Shown in pieces: positions 1 through 12,245 of a stretch of DNA of 64,000 nt (position 1 is its first letter; each line of letters begins with the position of its first letter). The DNA comes from Bactrocera neohumeralis (lineage: Eukaryota > Arthropoda > Insecta > Diptera > Tephritidae). The stretch is taken from NCBI RefSeq assembly GCF_024586455.1, contig NC_065922.1, positions 16,984,089-17,048,088 of the forward strand. Direction: 5' to 3'. The notes beneath the pieces are model-generated. The model was not told the origin of the DNA. It did no database searches and was given only the letters and a program-made list of their open reading frames with translations. Made by a program: the position numbers and the translations under genes.

Positions 1-660
1 AAAATTTAAAAAAATAAAAAAAAATTTATTACAAAAATAGAAAAAATATATAAAATAGAGTTTCAGTAAACAAAAAAATTAGAAACAAATTAATAAAAAT
101 AAAATAATTAAAAAAAATTAGGAAAAATTAAAATAAAAAATTAAAAAAAATAAAATAGTTAAAAAAAATTAAGGAAAATTAAGATAAAAAAGTTAAAATA
201 AAAAAATAGAAAAAGAAATAAAGTAAAATAAAAAATAGACAAAACAACAAAAATTAAGCAAAATATAAATAAAAAACAAATGTAAGTACAGCTCAAACAA
301 AAATTATAAAATAAAGTTTCAGTAATTAATAAAAATAAAATAATTAAAAAAATAAATAAAATTAAGAAAAATTAAAATAAAAAATGTACAAAAATTAAAA
401 AAAAAATAAAAAAGTTAAAATAAAAAAAAATTATAAAAATAAAATAATTATAATTAAAAAAATAAAAAAAATTTAAAAAATTAAAATTAAAAAAAAACAA
501 AAAAGTTAAAATAAAAAAATAGAAAAAATAACTAAAATAAAAAAATAGAAAAAATAACTAAAATAAAAAAATAGAAAACAGGAAACAGGAAACAACAAAA
601 AATCACAAAACGTAAATAAAAAAAAATGTAACTCAAACAAAGACGTCAAATAAGCACTTA
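1..660. repeat. A-rich low-complexity tract with internal repeats
   Basis: The plus strand is almost pure A and T with a strong A bias. Two related segments about 255 bp apart, near 57-140 and 312-385, share a 'gtttcagtaa' start followed by the same taataaaaataaaataatt pattern, so the tract has grown by duplication. A roughly 26-bp unit containing 'atagaaaaaataacta' is repeated about three times between 515 and 580. Reverse-strand open frames here read as Phe/Tyr/Ile-rich strings and are artefacts of composition. No gene is supported. Confidence 0.85.
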
Positions 661-1164
661 GGAGCGTGTGTGCGTTTGCAAATTGACAAATACTTATGCT
701 AATGAGCTGCGTTGTTGCTTTTTGCGTGTATGTGCACATATAAATGTAAGTATTTATATATTCATATATATATATGTATATATACATATATGTTTTAATA
801 AGGCAACAACTTTATCAACTCAACGCAGACTCAGGCTATTCAGTGAGACAGAGAACGTTGTAAGCCAGACAGTTAAAACATGTTAAAGTAAATTTGTGCC
901 ACGTGATGCTTGCTTAATGGCTGCCCGCTGCTTGTCTTATGCGTTAAGTAAACAAGACACATGTAGCATAATTAGAGGCGCATAAACACATGAGCTTACA
1001 AGCGCACATATTTTCACGCATATTCTTGCTTACATATTTTCATACATGAAGTTAAGCGTATTTATAAATAAACACTCACGTGTTGAGGGAATTTTAAAGG
1101 CAAAATTAAATGCAGAACTAAAACGAGAGGGGAATTTTTTCCATAATTCTAAATACTAAATTTT
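661..1164. other. No gene seen
   Basis: Ordinary AT-rich DNA with TATA and CATA microsatellite patches around 750-790. The short open frames look like random translation. No motif, terminal repeat or RNA gene is recognised. Confidence 0.6.
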
Positions 1165-2632
1165 GTAGGAGGATGGAGTCATGTGCAGAAGTTCACGCAA
1201 GTGAGGAATGTTCTCTGATTGCCATACACTTGGGAGTGGCCAGAAACGATTTTTTTACATATGGCTGAAGCAGCTCACGATTTCCGGTATTGGACCAAGG
1301 AGGTGTCTTTAGCACAACGGTTGGTAAATTCAGTCTCCAAAATGGAAATTTGGTTGAATGTAGTACCAGATGCTAGAAAAACTCATCAAGCTAGCGGGCG
1401 GAGGCCGGTGGATTAAATACGCGTTTCAAGACCAATATGCTCCGGTGATCTAGTGACTCTTCGCAGATTATGGAGGGAACACTTCTACAGCCTGCTGAAT
1501 GGCAGTGGAAGTACAACTCCAGCAGAAGGCGAACCCGATTCACCAATCGATGACGATAGAGCAAACGTTCCATTGCCCGACCATGAAGAAGTTCGAATAG
1601 CAATTACCCGTCTGAAGAACAATAAAGCAGCAGGGGCCGCTAGATTGCCGGCTGAGCTATTCAAACACGGCGGCGAAGAACTGATAAGGAGGACCTCATC
1701 GAGCCTGTTTGTACCAAACTAGGTTTCAGACAATGGCACTCCTTATCGTTCCACTTCTTCAATCTACCGCTGGAGAAAATAATTCGAGCTGCCGAACTGA
1801 ATAGAGAAAGTACAATCTTCTACTAGAGCGAACAACTGCTGACGTATGCCGATAACATGGATGTCATTAGCCATAACCGCGCCGTAGTTATGCTTTCTCT
1901 AGACTGGACAAGGAAGCAAAGCAAATGGATCTGGCAGTGAACGAGGGCAAAACAAAATATCTTCTGTCATCAAAAAAACAGTCGTCGCACTCGCGACTAG
2001 GCTCCCACATCACTGTTTACAGTCATTACTTTGAAGTCGTAGATAATTTCGTCTATCTTGGAACCAGCAATAACACCAAGGTCCAGAACAACTTTTGCCA
2101 ACAGGTGCTACTTCAGACTGAGTGGGCAATTGAGAAGTAAAAACCTTTCTCTACGAACGAAGACCAAATTCTAGATGTCACTCAACATTCCCGCCCTGCT
2201 ATATGGTGCAGAGGCATGGTCGGTGACAACAACTGATGAGTCGACGTTATGAGTTTTCGGGAAAAAGGTTCCACGGAAGATTTATGGTATTTTGCGCATT
2301 GGCAACGGCGAATACCGCAGTCTATGGAACTATGAGCTGTACGAGATATACGACGCCATTGACATAGTTCAACGAATTAAGATGCAGCGGCTGCGCTGGC
2401 TAGGTCATGTTGTCGGAATGGATGAAAACACTCTAAGAGTACTCGACCCAGTACCCGCCGGGTGAAGCAGAGGAAGAGGACGATCTCCACTCCTTTGGAA
2501 AGACCAGGTGAAGAAGGACCTAACTACACTTGGAAGCTTCATTTGGAGACAAATTGCGAAGAGTATAAACGACTGGCGCGCTGTTGTTACCTCGGCGTAA
2601 GCGGTGTGTACGTCAATAAAGAAGAAGATAAT
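1165..2632 (+). mobile_element. Decayed RTE-like non-LTR retrotransposon, copy 1
   Basis: The first 130 bp match the leader of the copy at 43598 (shared 'ggaggatggagtcatg'). The endonuclease region is almost wholly deleted. The linker follows (translation of 1453-1722 includes LWREHFYSLLNGSGS and ITRLKNNKAAG), then a shortened reverse transcriptase whose catalytic box reads YADN instead of YADD near 1848. A C-terminal region similar to the copy at 52267 follows (RIKMQRLRWLGHVV near 2370-2410). The end is a GAAGAA-type tail near 2622. Multiple stops and frameshifts make it dead. RTE/BovB-like is my best guess from the endonuclease and C-terminal style. The clade was not tested. Confidence 0.85.
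1453..1722 (+). pseudogene. Retrotransposon linker between endonuclease and RT, fragment
   Basis: An 89-codon open stretch inside copy 1. It reads LRRLWREHFYSLLNGSGS, then an acidic SPIDDD segment, then HEEVRIAITRLKNNKAAG and LPAELFKHGGEEL. The same peptide recurs at 32860-33060, 45000-45180 and 51110-51330, which identifies it as the conserved segment just ahead of the reverse transcriptase fingers. It is interrupted downstream and has no start of its own, so the ATG is incidental. Confidence 0.8.
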
Positions 2633-3952
2633 GTTTTTTAACGCAAGTAATTATATGTAATTGATCCAGGGGCAATTTTGTTAATAAAAAAGATTATCTA
2701 AGAATTTCTTAGTCCACGAAATGATATAAAATTAATGTAAATGTTTTATTAAAAAAACTATGTTATTTTATAAACATATATTCATAAATTTTTCGCCTTT
2801 TTCAAAATTTATTTTAGACCCTCTCACAACATCCGAGCTTCCCAGCAACAATTGCAATTTCCTACAAGTCACTACTCTACTTTCTAATTATGAACAAGCC
2901 GCGCAAATGTTTACTTAGCACATTGTTATGTTATTTTATTCTTTCATTTACTATGCTCTGCTGCTATGTATTGTTATGTTACTGTTGATACACACATACA
3001 AGTAGAAGGAAGAGAGAGAATATGCACACCTCGCCAAAGCGACGAGTGCTGTTTGCTTAAGCCACGAAGAACGAGCTGGCGCTAAGCAACGCCTGGTGTG
3101 CCAACACGCAGGACTATTTGCAACATTTTGCCCCCTTTTGTTTGCATTGCGCCTGATATGAGCGATATGAGCGCGGCTGCATTTATCTCAGCAAAAATGT
3201 TTTAATGGCAAGCAAAGAAAATATCGCAACAGAAAACCAACAATGGAAGATATGAATAAGTGAAAAATATTAGATGAGGGAGAAGGAAGTGCGAAACAGG
3301 GTTGTCATTGAGCGCACTTATGTGCGTTTAAATATCTTTATACGTATGTATATGCATGTGTGTGAATTTGCTTGTGGAGATATGAAATTGTATACATTAT
3401 TTTTTTCTTCTTCTTCATATGCCAATTTTTGCTTTACCTTTTTTAGGTGCACTCAGCTGAACAAGGAGAGCACAGCAGCAAACCACAAAACCGCTAGAGA
3501 ATATCAAGCAACAAAAACATTCTATGTTTTTTTTCCGAATGTGATGACTGAGTGGAAAAGTACATAGCTCCAAGTGTGTGAAATTAATCAAGAAAATACG
3601 CTCAGAATTGCATACCAACAACAAGAAAATCTAACAATTAAAGAAATATATTTTCTTAAAGCAATAGCTTTTTCTATGCCAGTAAAGAAGAAGAAGAATG
3701 GCTTTTAAAATTGAAAGAGAATGAAAAAGTCTGAAGAGCCATTGTTTTTATTTATCAGATAATATTTCAAGTATAAATAGTTAATTTTTGATTTTAGCGC
3801 TCACAAAGCTTGAGTGATTATGAAAAAATATGGTACGAATAACTTGAAAAATATGCAAAAATCGGGCTAAAAAATCGACGACAGCGCCACCTATTGGGAA
3901 TGACATCGTTAGTCCTCAATTCTCCATTGATTGACTGTATTTTCGTTATTAA
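2633..3952. other. No gene seen
   Basis: Unique-looking AT-rich DNA. Open frames at 3274-3567 (+) and 3415-3624 (-) overlap each other and show no recognisable domain. A short 'agtaaagaagaagaaga' run near 3680 resembles the 3' tail of the RTE-like element and could be a severely 5'-truncated insertion, but nothing else supports that. Confidence 0.55.
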
Positions 3953-4785
3953 CGGGTGATTCAAGTAGAGCTACTTTTTTCAAAACCTTTTTTGCCAGAT
4001 CGCGAGTGAGTCGTGTCAAGCTGTCATGCTATTTTAGTTCAGTATTATTTGGCATTGTTTGACGTATGGAACGACTTGGCGCATTTTATAGCGAGATCTT
4101 AAATTGAAATCGTACAAATTACAGATCCGAAGTTTTCGAGCCAAATTTTGTCCTGCGATGAGGTTCATTTCCATCTCAATGGGTATGTAAACAAGCAAAA
4201 TTGCCGCATTTCGCACAGAAAAAACAACGGTTTGGTGTGGTTGGTGGGACGGTGGAATCATCGGTCTATATTTTTTCAAAAAATGATACCAGTGAGAACA
4301 TAACCTTGAATGGCGACCTTTATCGCGCCATGATAACCAACTATTTGATGCCTGAAATTGAAGCTGGTAATCTCTGTGGCATTTGGTTTCAACAAGACGG
4401 CGCCACTTCCCACACGTGACATAAATCAATGGATTTATTAAAGAGAACACTTCGGTGAGCAAAAAATTTCACGTTTTGGGCCGGTCGAATGGCCATCAAG
4501 ATCCTGTGATATCACACCGTTAGACTTTTTCTGTGAGGATATGTAAAGTCTTTAGTCTATGCGAACAATCGATTTAGAACTTGAAGCAACACATCACGCG
4601 TGCCATTTGCCAGTTACGAGTCGAAATGTTCCAACGAGTCATCGAAAATTGGACTCAAAGGATGGACCATCTGAGACATAGCAGCGGTGAACGTTTGAAA
4701 GAGTTAGTCTTCAAGAAATAAATGCCAAAGAATGTGTTTTCGAATAAAAGTAAGAAACATTGAAATGAATCATTCTTTAGGTTTA
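3953..4785 (+). mobile_element. Decayed DD41D mariner-like element, copy A
   Basis: Fragments of a transposase appear in shifting frames. An MxFISISMGM stretch near 4160 corresponds to the first-aspartate block of the better copies at 10929 and 48090. LWHLVSTRRRH and the alternative-frame IWFQQDGATSHT near 4380-4419 hold the second aspartate. A region near 4500-4540 corresponds to the third. The C-terminal portion (VIENWTQRMDHLRH) is near 4640-4675. The ORF at 4201-4419 is the longest open piece. A reverse-strand frame at 4034-4462 is its shadow. Ends are approximate: the left edge near 'acgggtgattcaagtag' looks like a terminal repeat start, and the right edge blends into the next mariner fragment. 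Confidence 0.8.
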
Positions 4786-5020
4786 TACAAGGTGCGTAAA
4801 CAGTCAGTGAACTTTTTGAGTCTAGCCATTTATCATGCGAAAATGAGCTTCGAACAAAGATAAGCCAAAAGTGAAGACAATGTCGATTTGTTTTTATGAT
4901 TCCAAGGGTATTGTCCACAAAGATTTTGATCCACCCGGCCAAAACGTTAATGCGGCATTCTACCTTGGAGTTTTGAAGCGTTTGGTGCGCCGTATTCGAT
5001 GTGTTCGTAGATAATGTTAC
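4786..5020 (+). pseudogene. Mariner transposase fragment (DD34D type)
   Basis: A continuous frame at 4895-5008 reads YDSKGIVHKDFDPPGQNV followed by NAAFYLGVLKRLVRRIR. This is the segment between the first and second catalytic aspartates of mariner transposases, where the G-I-V-H-x-x-F and PPGQ-x-V-N motifs are standard. The upstream sequence from 4786 probably belongs to it in other frames. Neither the 5' part nor the catalytic residues survive, and no terminal repeat pair is visible. Confidence 0.8.
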
Positions 5021-6140
5021 TGTGTAACTATAGTTGAAATTTGCGTTATTCACCGAAAAATGCCGCTTCGAGAACAACTCGTTTAGTCTTCATGAACCGA
5101 ACGCGCTGACTCGAATCTTTCGACTGTATAGCAGATTGAGCAAGAAATAATTTTGTGTACTATTTCCCGACTTTAAGAATGTTAAAAAGACACTGTAGCT
5201 TACTTTAAGCCAAAACAAAAATTTTTAAATTCGGAGCTGATTTAACCCCTAAATTATGCTAGTCAGCTGATCTCCTAGTCCCATAAACAGCTCAATGGTA
5301 GCTCAGCAACAGCCGAAATCGACTAACATACATATATCCCTGTTGCCGCTTTTACTGCCTTACACAACCTAACCTCTGTACTGCCTGATTTAGAAGCTTC
5401 AAAAAAAACGGTTTTTTTTTGCTTAAATCTCTTTGAAAATAATCTAAGAATATGTCCCCAAAGTTTTAGATGGGAATTTGAAATATTTTCGAAGCTAGAA
5501 GGAAAATAGTGACCGAGCGTCTAACAGATACATATATCTCGTATGAGCGCTTGGACAAAAAGCGAAAACTTTGTAGCGCGATTTCTCGGTTCCTCATTCT
5601 TACGATTATTCTTAATTGGCGGGCAGGGTAGAAAAAAAACTAAACGTACTATGGAATTGGAGCAAAGTTTATAATTTTTGGCATTAAATTATCTTCTATT
5701 TGAACTAAAAAAAACTAGAAAAGTCAAATTTGAACATATTTTTAAACAACATAAAGTAAAATTTTTTTGGTCAAAAACCACTTTTTTTTCAATTTTTAAA
5801 AAATTTGTAAAATTTTACACTTTTTTTTGGAATTTTTTTAGTTTAACTAGAAGATAATTTATTTAAAAATATGAATCTCTTTGAGTTTTTTGTTTCCGAT
5901 AGAAATTGAATCCGGCCCGCCGTCCGACAAATGCACATGCGAGATGCATCGGGCAATTGCTTCCCAAAGGCAGAATATCAAAGATTTCGTATCCAAAAAA
6001 TTTGTGAATGATGTTTAAATATATAATAGGGTTTATACCCTAGAAATTTTGCTTTAACCACTTATTTATTTCCTTCGCAAAAAAATCCTCAAAAAAATCG
6101 GTTTTTTTAAGCCTCTAAAGCAGGCTCCCCCTTAAATAAG
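5021..6140. other. No gene; AT-rich, probably decayed repeat
   Basis: Holds runs such as 'cacttttttttcaattttt' and short direct echoes, with no open frame of note. The style (poly-T blocks around a GC-richer core near 5910-5950) is like the block at 27230-27905, but I could not align them convincingly. Confidence 0.5.
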
Positions 6141-7139
6141 CAAAGTGAAAAATTTGAGTGGCCTCCACTAAAGACTCAACTGCTTTCACATACATATGTA
6201 CATTAAAAAAGAATTTTTTTCCTCACACATAATTTTCAATGGTTTTTGTATACCTCCTCCACCTCATTTCATTGTTTTATTTATTCATTTTTTCGCCTTG
6301 TAAGCTTAAGCGAATTTGCATGTGTGAGTAAGCGTAAGCTAAGTCAACAGTAATCGCCTTACCGTCGCATTATTAGACTGAAATTAGAAAACAATTATTA
6401 AGGCGAGTGCATAACGCGCCTGTATGTGTGGCTAGCGTGCGTGTGTTGTTGTCTTAAAGCGGCTGTAAGCATGTGTTAAACTCATTTGCTAAAAGGTTTT
6501 AAGCGATAGACAGCAGTGGGTATGTGATGTGTGTGTGTGAGTGTGATTAAATACACCGCTGAATACATAGCGCCTTTAAGTATGCAATGAGGTGTTTATA
6601 AATATATATTTACGGCTATGTAAGTACAAATAGATGTGCGCGACTGTTTGTTTATTTATTTGTATACTAATATATATGTACGCAAGCCTTGTATTATAAT
6701 ACTCAGCCATAAGCTGATAAATTAATGAGTAAACACGCACGCTTAGAGGCGAGCATGACGTGATTGAATAAGCGCCAGCCACACAAAGACTCACACACAC
6801 ACATAAGTGCTGGGATATGTGTGTACATTTGTATGTGAATTATATATCTCTATATATATACAAGTACATATATATATAAATGTTGTTGTGTGCGTGTGCG
6901 ACTCTTCTCAGCTAAATTTCGTTTGCGCACACATTGCGTGTGTAATGACTTTATAATATACCAATACCAGCCGACAAAGCATTTTGCCCACTCAACTGTT
7001 CAACAGTCGAGCACTCAACCAGTCGCACGCTCACTCTTGATTAATTTGTCATTTGCATAGCACCTGCAGGACACACACACACATACATACAATAAACAAA
7101 CAAACACATCCAAGCACACAAACACACACTTCCAACTGA
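6141..7139. other. No gene; microsatellite-rich unique DNA
   Basis: TG, CA and TATA microsatellites dominate (6425-6545, 6790-6880, 7068-7125). The reverse-strand frame 6576-6800 reads as CA/TG-derived sequence and is not a credible protein. Confidence 0.6.
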
Positions 7140-8540
7140 TTGTAGCTCATTATGGCCGCAATTCACGCAAATTCACATTCGAAATTGCCAAATCGAACTG
7201 CTTAGAGCGCAATTCGAGGAATTTCCAGCTGCTCAGCAGGCCTTTGTAGGATTTGTGTGCGCATTTTAAACTCTCGAAATTGATTATAGAATAGCAGATC
7301 ACACAATTGCAACATTTTGTGGCATTAGCATTGAGGCTTAACGGCAATACGGCAGTGCAAATTAAATTTAAATCCTTAGCCAATTTACAAAGCGATGCTG
7401 TGAATTTGCCAGAAACACACACCAACACACACACACACAAATGCATGGAAAATTTCAAGCTTTTAAGCATTTTGACGGCACTCTAAATGTCCTTCCATAT
7501 AAATTTGCGGCATATGTCACATTGTTGTGCGCCACCGCCAATGCCACACAGCAGTAACAGCGGCGGCGACGACGAAGACAACAGCGATTGCCAAAACCAT
7601 ATGCAAATACAAACACAAACAGCGCGGCAAACACATGCGCGGCCTAATATAGCCGCATGTACATTTGCGCTTATCCTCGGGAATGCATTATCTGGCAACA
7701 GTTTCCTCTCATTTGCCACTGCGCTGCACACACACAACAACAACAACGGCAATAACAACCGCGCAAGCAGCCTTCGGTCTTCCGCCTTGTGCTCAGTGGC
7801 AATTTTAGGCAGACAAATGGCATAAAATGCACACTCCACTGCCAAGTGTTGATAACGGTATTTGTAGCTGTGTGTAGAGAGAAAGAGAGTGTAGGTGGAG
7901 TGTGGCAGCGCCGCTTGGCAATGACAATGATGTGAGGGGTAATGAAGAAAACATGCCAAATGCCATCACAGCCGCCAACGCGAGCCGACACAGCTATTAA
8001 AAGCAACAACAACAACAATAACGCAGCAACAACAACAAGAAATCAGCAACAACAAACAAAGACAAGAAATCAGCAGCAACAACAACAATAATGCAGCACC
8101 AACAACAATAACACCGCAACAACAACAACAATAAACCGCCAACAACATTCAAGGCCACGAACAGATACACACTCATACAAAGTTGCTGACATGCCAGGGC
8201 GTATGAGTGTCGTTTGGCGAGTGGTCGTCGTAGCGGATAAGTATACGCACTGACGCACCAGCACATCATTGGCAGCACAAAAAGCCGTAAATGTGTGCGT
8301 GTGTATGCAAATATCTACACAATGTAGCCACAAATGTTTGTTTAAATATACCCACCACATATGCGATTTGCCTACGCCAATGTTTATGGCCAGAAGAAAG
8401 ACAGGCAAAAATGCTTTGGAAACACAATTCAATTTCGCTGTACAAGAAGCAAGCAAATTAAGAGAATGGTGGAGATGTAGTAAAAGGGAAAACCGGATAT
8501 CTTACATTGAAAATTGTATGAAGTAGAGACACAAAACAAT
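7140..8540. other. GC-richer unique segment with CAA repeats, no recognised gene
   Basis: Several overlapping open frames occur on both strands (for example 7483-7959 minus and 7487-7825 plus), because stops are rare in this locally GC-richer stretch. None shows a known domain, and they contradict one another in frame. A (CAA/AACAAC)n block runs from about 8010 to 8140, giving poly-Leu/Cys/Val readings on the reverse strand. It could be regulatory or part of an intron or UTR. I see no splice-supported exon chain. Confidence 0.5.
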
Positions 8541-9094
8541 TGTACAATATGGCTGGCGAAATGTATGAGTTGTGTGCGGCCGGCAAATGTTCGAGTGGAT
8601 AAGTGATTAAGAAAGAGTAACGGCTTTGCTAAAACATAGAGAACTCTTGCATATGTTTGTGTATTTGCATATGTGCTCTTCTATGTAACAGCCTGTATAT
8701 GCATGAGACCATTGGCTGTGCAGTGATTACACAATTCAGAATTGTATTTGCCTGAAGAATTGTTTTTAAAGCTAAATTGATTCCAATTTAGTTATAATAT
8801 AACGTTTATGATATCAGAATATTTAATTTGAAGTGTTGAGTTCATAGCACATCACTATAAGAGATTTTAAAACAGCTGTTAATTCTTCAGGAGCGATTAA
8901 AAAATCATCAAAAATATATCTACAGAGAAAAAATTATCAAAAGGAAATTTAAAGAAATCGTGTTTAGAGCACAATTTTCCAGCTGAAATATGTAAAAATT
9001 ATATTTTACAATTTTTAAAGATGATTCTTATACATATCTAAAAAAAAACCATAAAGCCACAATGCATTTATTATAGCTTAAAAGAGTATAAAAA
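8541..9094. other. No gene seen
   Basis: AT-rich unique-looking DNA leading into the tandem repeat. No coding or structural signal noted. Confidence 0.6.
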
Positions 9095-9850
9095 TCTTTA
9101 TCACGATTTTGATCGGTCAATTTATATGACAGCTATATGCTATACTGATCCGATCTGAACAATATTTTCGGAGATTATACAGTTGCCTTGGGGAATGATC
9201 TATACCAAATTTTGTGAAGATATATTGTCGAATAAAAAATTTTTCCCTATAAGAACTTGATTTTGATCAATCAATTGATATGACAACTATATGCTATAGT
9301 GATCCGATCTGAACAATATTTTCGGAGATTGTAGCGTTATATTGAGCAATAATCCGTGGCAAATTTCGGGAAGATATCTTGTTTAATAGAAAATTTTCTG
9401 TACAAAAACATGATTTTGACCCAACAGTTTGTTTGGCAGCTATATGTTATAGTGGTCCAATCGGAACAATTTGCTCGGAGATTTTACGATTGTATTTGAT
9501 ATTGATATCTGTCAAATTTTGGGAAGATATCGTTACAACTAAAAAAGTTTTTCTTACAAGAACTTGATTTTCATTTGTCGGTTTGTATGACAGCTATATG
9601 CTACAGTTGTCCGATCTGTACAATTTGTTCAGAAATTATAGCGCTGACTTTGATATCTATTTATGCCAAATTTCATTTAAATATATTTTCAAATAAAGAA
9701 GTTTTCCATACAAGAATATGATTTCGATTTGTCAGTTTGTATGACAGCTATATGCTTTTGTCGGCCAATAGCGGTGGTATTGACAAGTTAGCAGCTCCAT
9801 GGCTAGTAAAGAATGTATACAAAATTTCAGCACGATATCTCAAAAATTTA
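9095..9850 (+). repeat. Five-copy tandem array, period about 154 bp
   Basis: A unit carrying 'atgacagctatatgctata' followed by a 'tccgatctgaacaat' block recurs at about 9111, 9265, 9417, 9571 and 9726, a steady spacing near 154 bp. Each unit then has 'cggagattnta' and 'aagatat' segments. Copies differ at many positions, so the array is old. A single reverse-oriented unit lies at 36465-36730. This unit is probably a component of a dispersed fly repeat rather than centromeric satellite (inference). Confidence 0.9.
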
Positions 9851-10611
9851 GATAAATAATAATCCATAAATGTACCTCACTGCTAGCAAAGTTTTGGCAC
9901 CAAATTTCAACGAATTTTAGTCGTTCTTCCAATATAAGTCATTCCATAATAAAATAACAAAATATTTTTGACATAAATTTCAGAAGCATATGTTTACTTT
10001 GGCAGCTGCTTTGGTAGTTTACCCACTTAGAAATGCTATACCTTTGAGAAAGACCTCTAAAAGAGACGCTAAACATCTAAAAGATACCAAATATATCTAT
10101 ACATGCAAGGCTACACTTGAAATAAAAATTATGTAATAATCGCGGAGCAAAGTAATAATCAAAACATCTCAAGCAGACAACCATGATTAAGAAAATCTAA
10201 TGATGATGGGACAAGGAAGTAGAAGCTCATAAGAGCATGCTTAAATTTTAGCAAGAAGAAAGAAGAAGTGAATGAAGGAAGTATCAGTTGGCGTTAATTA
10301 GATGACACAAATTCATCTACACAAACAAATATATGTACTGTATGTTAGTATTATATTTCATAATAATTAGGAAAGCAGCTCAATTCAGTTGGCGTACAAT
10401 AGCCAGCGTGACAATGGAATTAATTAATTAACACACACTTAATTATGCTAAACAATTAAATTATTTGTCATTGCTCTACAAGGGATGTACCAAGCATATG
10501 GAGTTCTCAGAAAGCTACATGAAAATATAAATTTTAAATATTTTCATATAATATACACATATGTATGTATAGGATTTTTTCAAAACGACGCTACAAAAGT
10601 AGATAGGGACA
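9851..10611. other. No gene seen
   Basis: AT-rich DNA with 'aagaagaaagaagaag' near 10253 and no convincing reading frame. Nothing else noted. Confidence 0.6.
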
Positions 10612-11560
10612 GCAAACGAGTCTTTTGACATTCCTATTCAGTAAGGTCTGTCATTTCATGATGGAAGGATATACGATCCCACAACGAGTCGAAATTATTA
10701 AAATTTACTACCGAACTTCGGAGTCATTGGCCTCAATTTTTTAAGAGCGCTACGTCCAATTTATGGTCGCCATAATCGTCCTGTCAGATGAACAATGAAA
10801 CGTCTAGTGGAAAAATTTGAATCCACAGGCACTGTATAAAATGTTGTCATGCCAGTGAGACAAAGAAGTGTTGGGCTGAGCAATAACTTGAAAATGATCC
10901 GGATTTTCATCGAAAAATCATCTTCAGCGATGAGGTTCATTTCTGGCTGAATGGCTTCGTCAATAAGCAAAATATGCAACTCCATGATTCACCCTTGCCT
11001 ACCGCAAAAAATTTCGATTTGGTGCGGTTTATAGGCCAGCGGCCGTACTTCTTCCGTGATGATCAAGACAGGCATGTTACTGTGAATGGAAATCGCTACC
11101 GCCCAATGATAACCGAATATTTATGGCCCGAATTGAATGATATGGACTTGGACAATATGTGGTTCCAACAGGACGACGCCTCAAGCCGCACAGCGCATAT
11201 CGCAATCGATTTATTGAAATCCAAGTTTGATGAACGTGTTATCTCACGAAATGGCGCAGTCAATTGGGCGCCTCGGTCGTGCGATTTGACGCCGTTAGAC
11301 CAATTCCTGTGGGGCTACGTCAAGTCTATGGTCTTTGCCAGCAAACCAGCGACGATTGATGAACTTCGTACGAATATCGAAAGTAAAATTGCAGCGGTAC
11401 ATGCCGATTTATGCTTGAAAACCATCGAAAAACTGGGTTCAGCGTCTGGACTTTTGCAAGCGTGCAAGTGATGGTCATGCAAAAGAAATCGAATGCCATA
11501 CATAATGGCATCGAATGTACTTTCACAGTTTATTGAAAACCCCTCATACATTTTATTCAA
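10612..11560 (+). mobile_element. DD41D mariner-like element, copy B (best preserved)
   Basis: The N-terminal start is visible near 10660 (ATGGAAGGATATACG), with the opening peptide MEGYTIPQRVEIIKIYY, a helix-turn-helix start typical of the superfamily. After several stops and a deletion, a long open frame at 10887-11471 carries the whole catalytic core. The matching 5' piece at 34754 confirms the family. Clear terminal repeats were not found at either edge, so the limits are approximate. Confidence 0.88.
10887..11471 (+). pseudogene. DD41D mariner transposase, catalytic core
   Basis: This frame stays open for about 194 codons after an in-frame stop at 10884-10886. It begins ENDPDFHRKIIFSDEVHFW, with catalytic aspartate 1 at codon 10929-10931. 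Next comes WFQQDDASSRTAH, with aspartate 2 at 11172-11174, and then CDLTPLDQFLWGY, with aspartate 3 at 11298-11300. Exactly 41 residues separate aspartates 2 and 3, the DD41D spacing of the rosa-type mariners described from tephritids. The catalytic triad is complete, but the DNA-binding half is truncated and frameshifted. Some regions look abnormal: the stretch after VNKQN reads as a frame-shifted patch, and QDDAS replaces the usual QDGAT. It is therefore unlikely to be active. The internal ATG at 10974 is not a real start. Confidence 0.88.
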
Positions 11561-12245
11561 ACAGTTTTCTTTGTAAGGAATAGTATTTTGAAGCTCATGA
11601 ATTTTTGAAAAACTGTTTCTTATTTTCGCTAAGTATTTTGTTATTGAAATCCCCAATATTATGAACTCAAATTGCTTTGCCACTGCTTCCTTAATACAAG
11701 CTGCCATTTACTCTTATGTATTTCCTTTATTAAATTATATTCAATATTTCCGCGTAGCGATTTTTCCACGAAACGGTACATTAATTTGCATATTTCTCAA
11801 AACTTTAAATACTTTCGAGTTTTCTTCTTCCGCCACTTTGCCAACGACCTTGAAAGTCATATAAACGGCCAAGGACATAACAAAATGCTAAATATTAAAA
11901 TGAAACGAAAGACATTCTAACAGCAAGATCGAAATGGAAACATTTAGATATAATATATATATTTATTGAAATTCAATGAAAGCGAACACAGAATGAAAGG
12001 CAAGTGGCGAAGCAGAATGAAACTAATTTGCCGATTGAAAATCAACTAATTACGCATGCAGAATGCCAATCAGCAGCAGCAAGCGGCAAAATGAACGAAA
12101 TACTAGACGGCGTGAGTGTGAGTGTGTGTGTGTGCGTGGTTAGAAAACCCAAAAAAAAGAGAAATGGTAATAAAAAACAAAACTTTCAACGCTAAAAATG
12201 GGAAAAGAAAAAAGAAAATTGAATAGCAAACAAATGGAAAAATCT
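11561..12245. other. No gene seen
   Basis: AT-rich flank of the mariner. Short frames at 11661-11920 (+) overlap in two phases and have no recognisable domain. Confidence 0.55.

Noticed and set aside
4034..4462. 142-codon reverse frame
   Set aside because: Antisense shadow of DD41D copy A.
4655..5077. 140-codon reverse frame
   Set aside because: Antisense to the mariner fragment at 4786-5020. The plus-strand peptide has the recognised motifs.
7483..7959. 158-codon reverse frame with a Leu/Cys-rich body
   Set aside because: Competing frames on the other strand, microsatellite content and no domain.
9095..9850. Repeats of about 154 bp as a possible LTR pair
   Set aside because: Five regularly spaced copies with no intervening internal region or primer-binding site.
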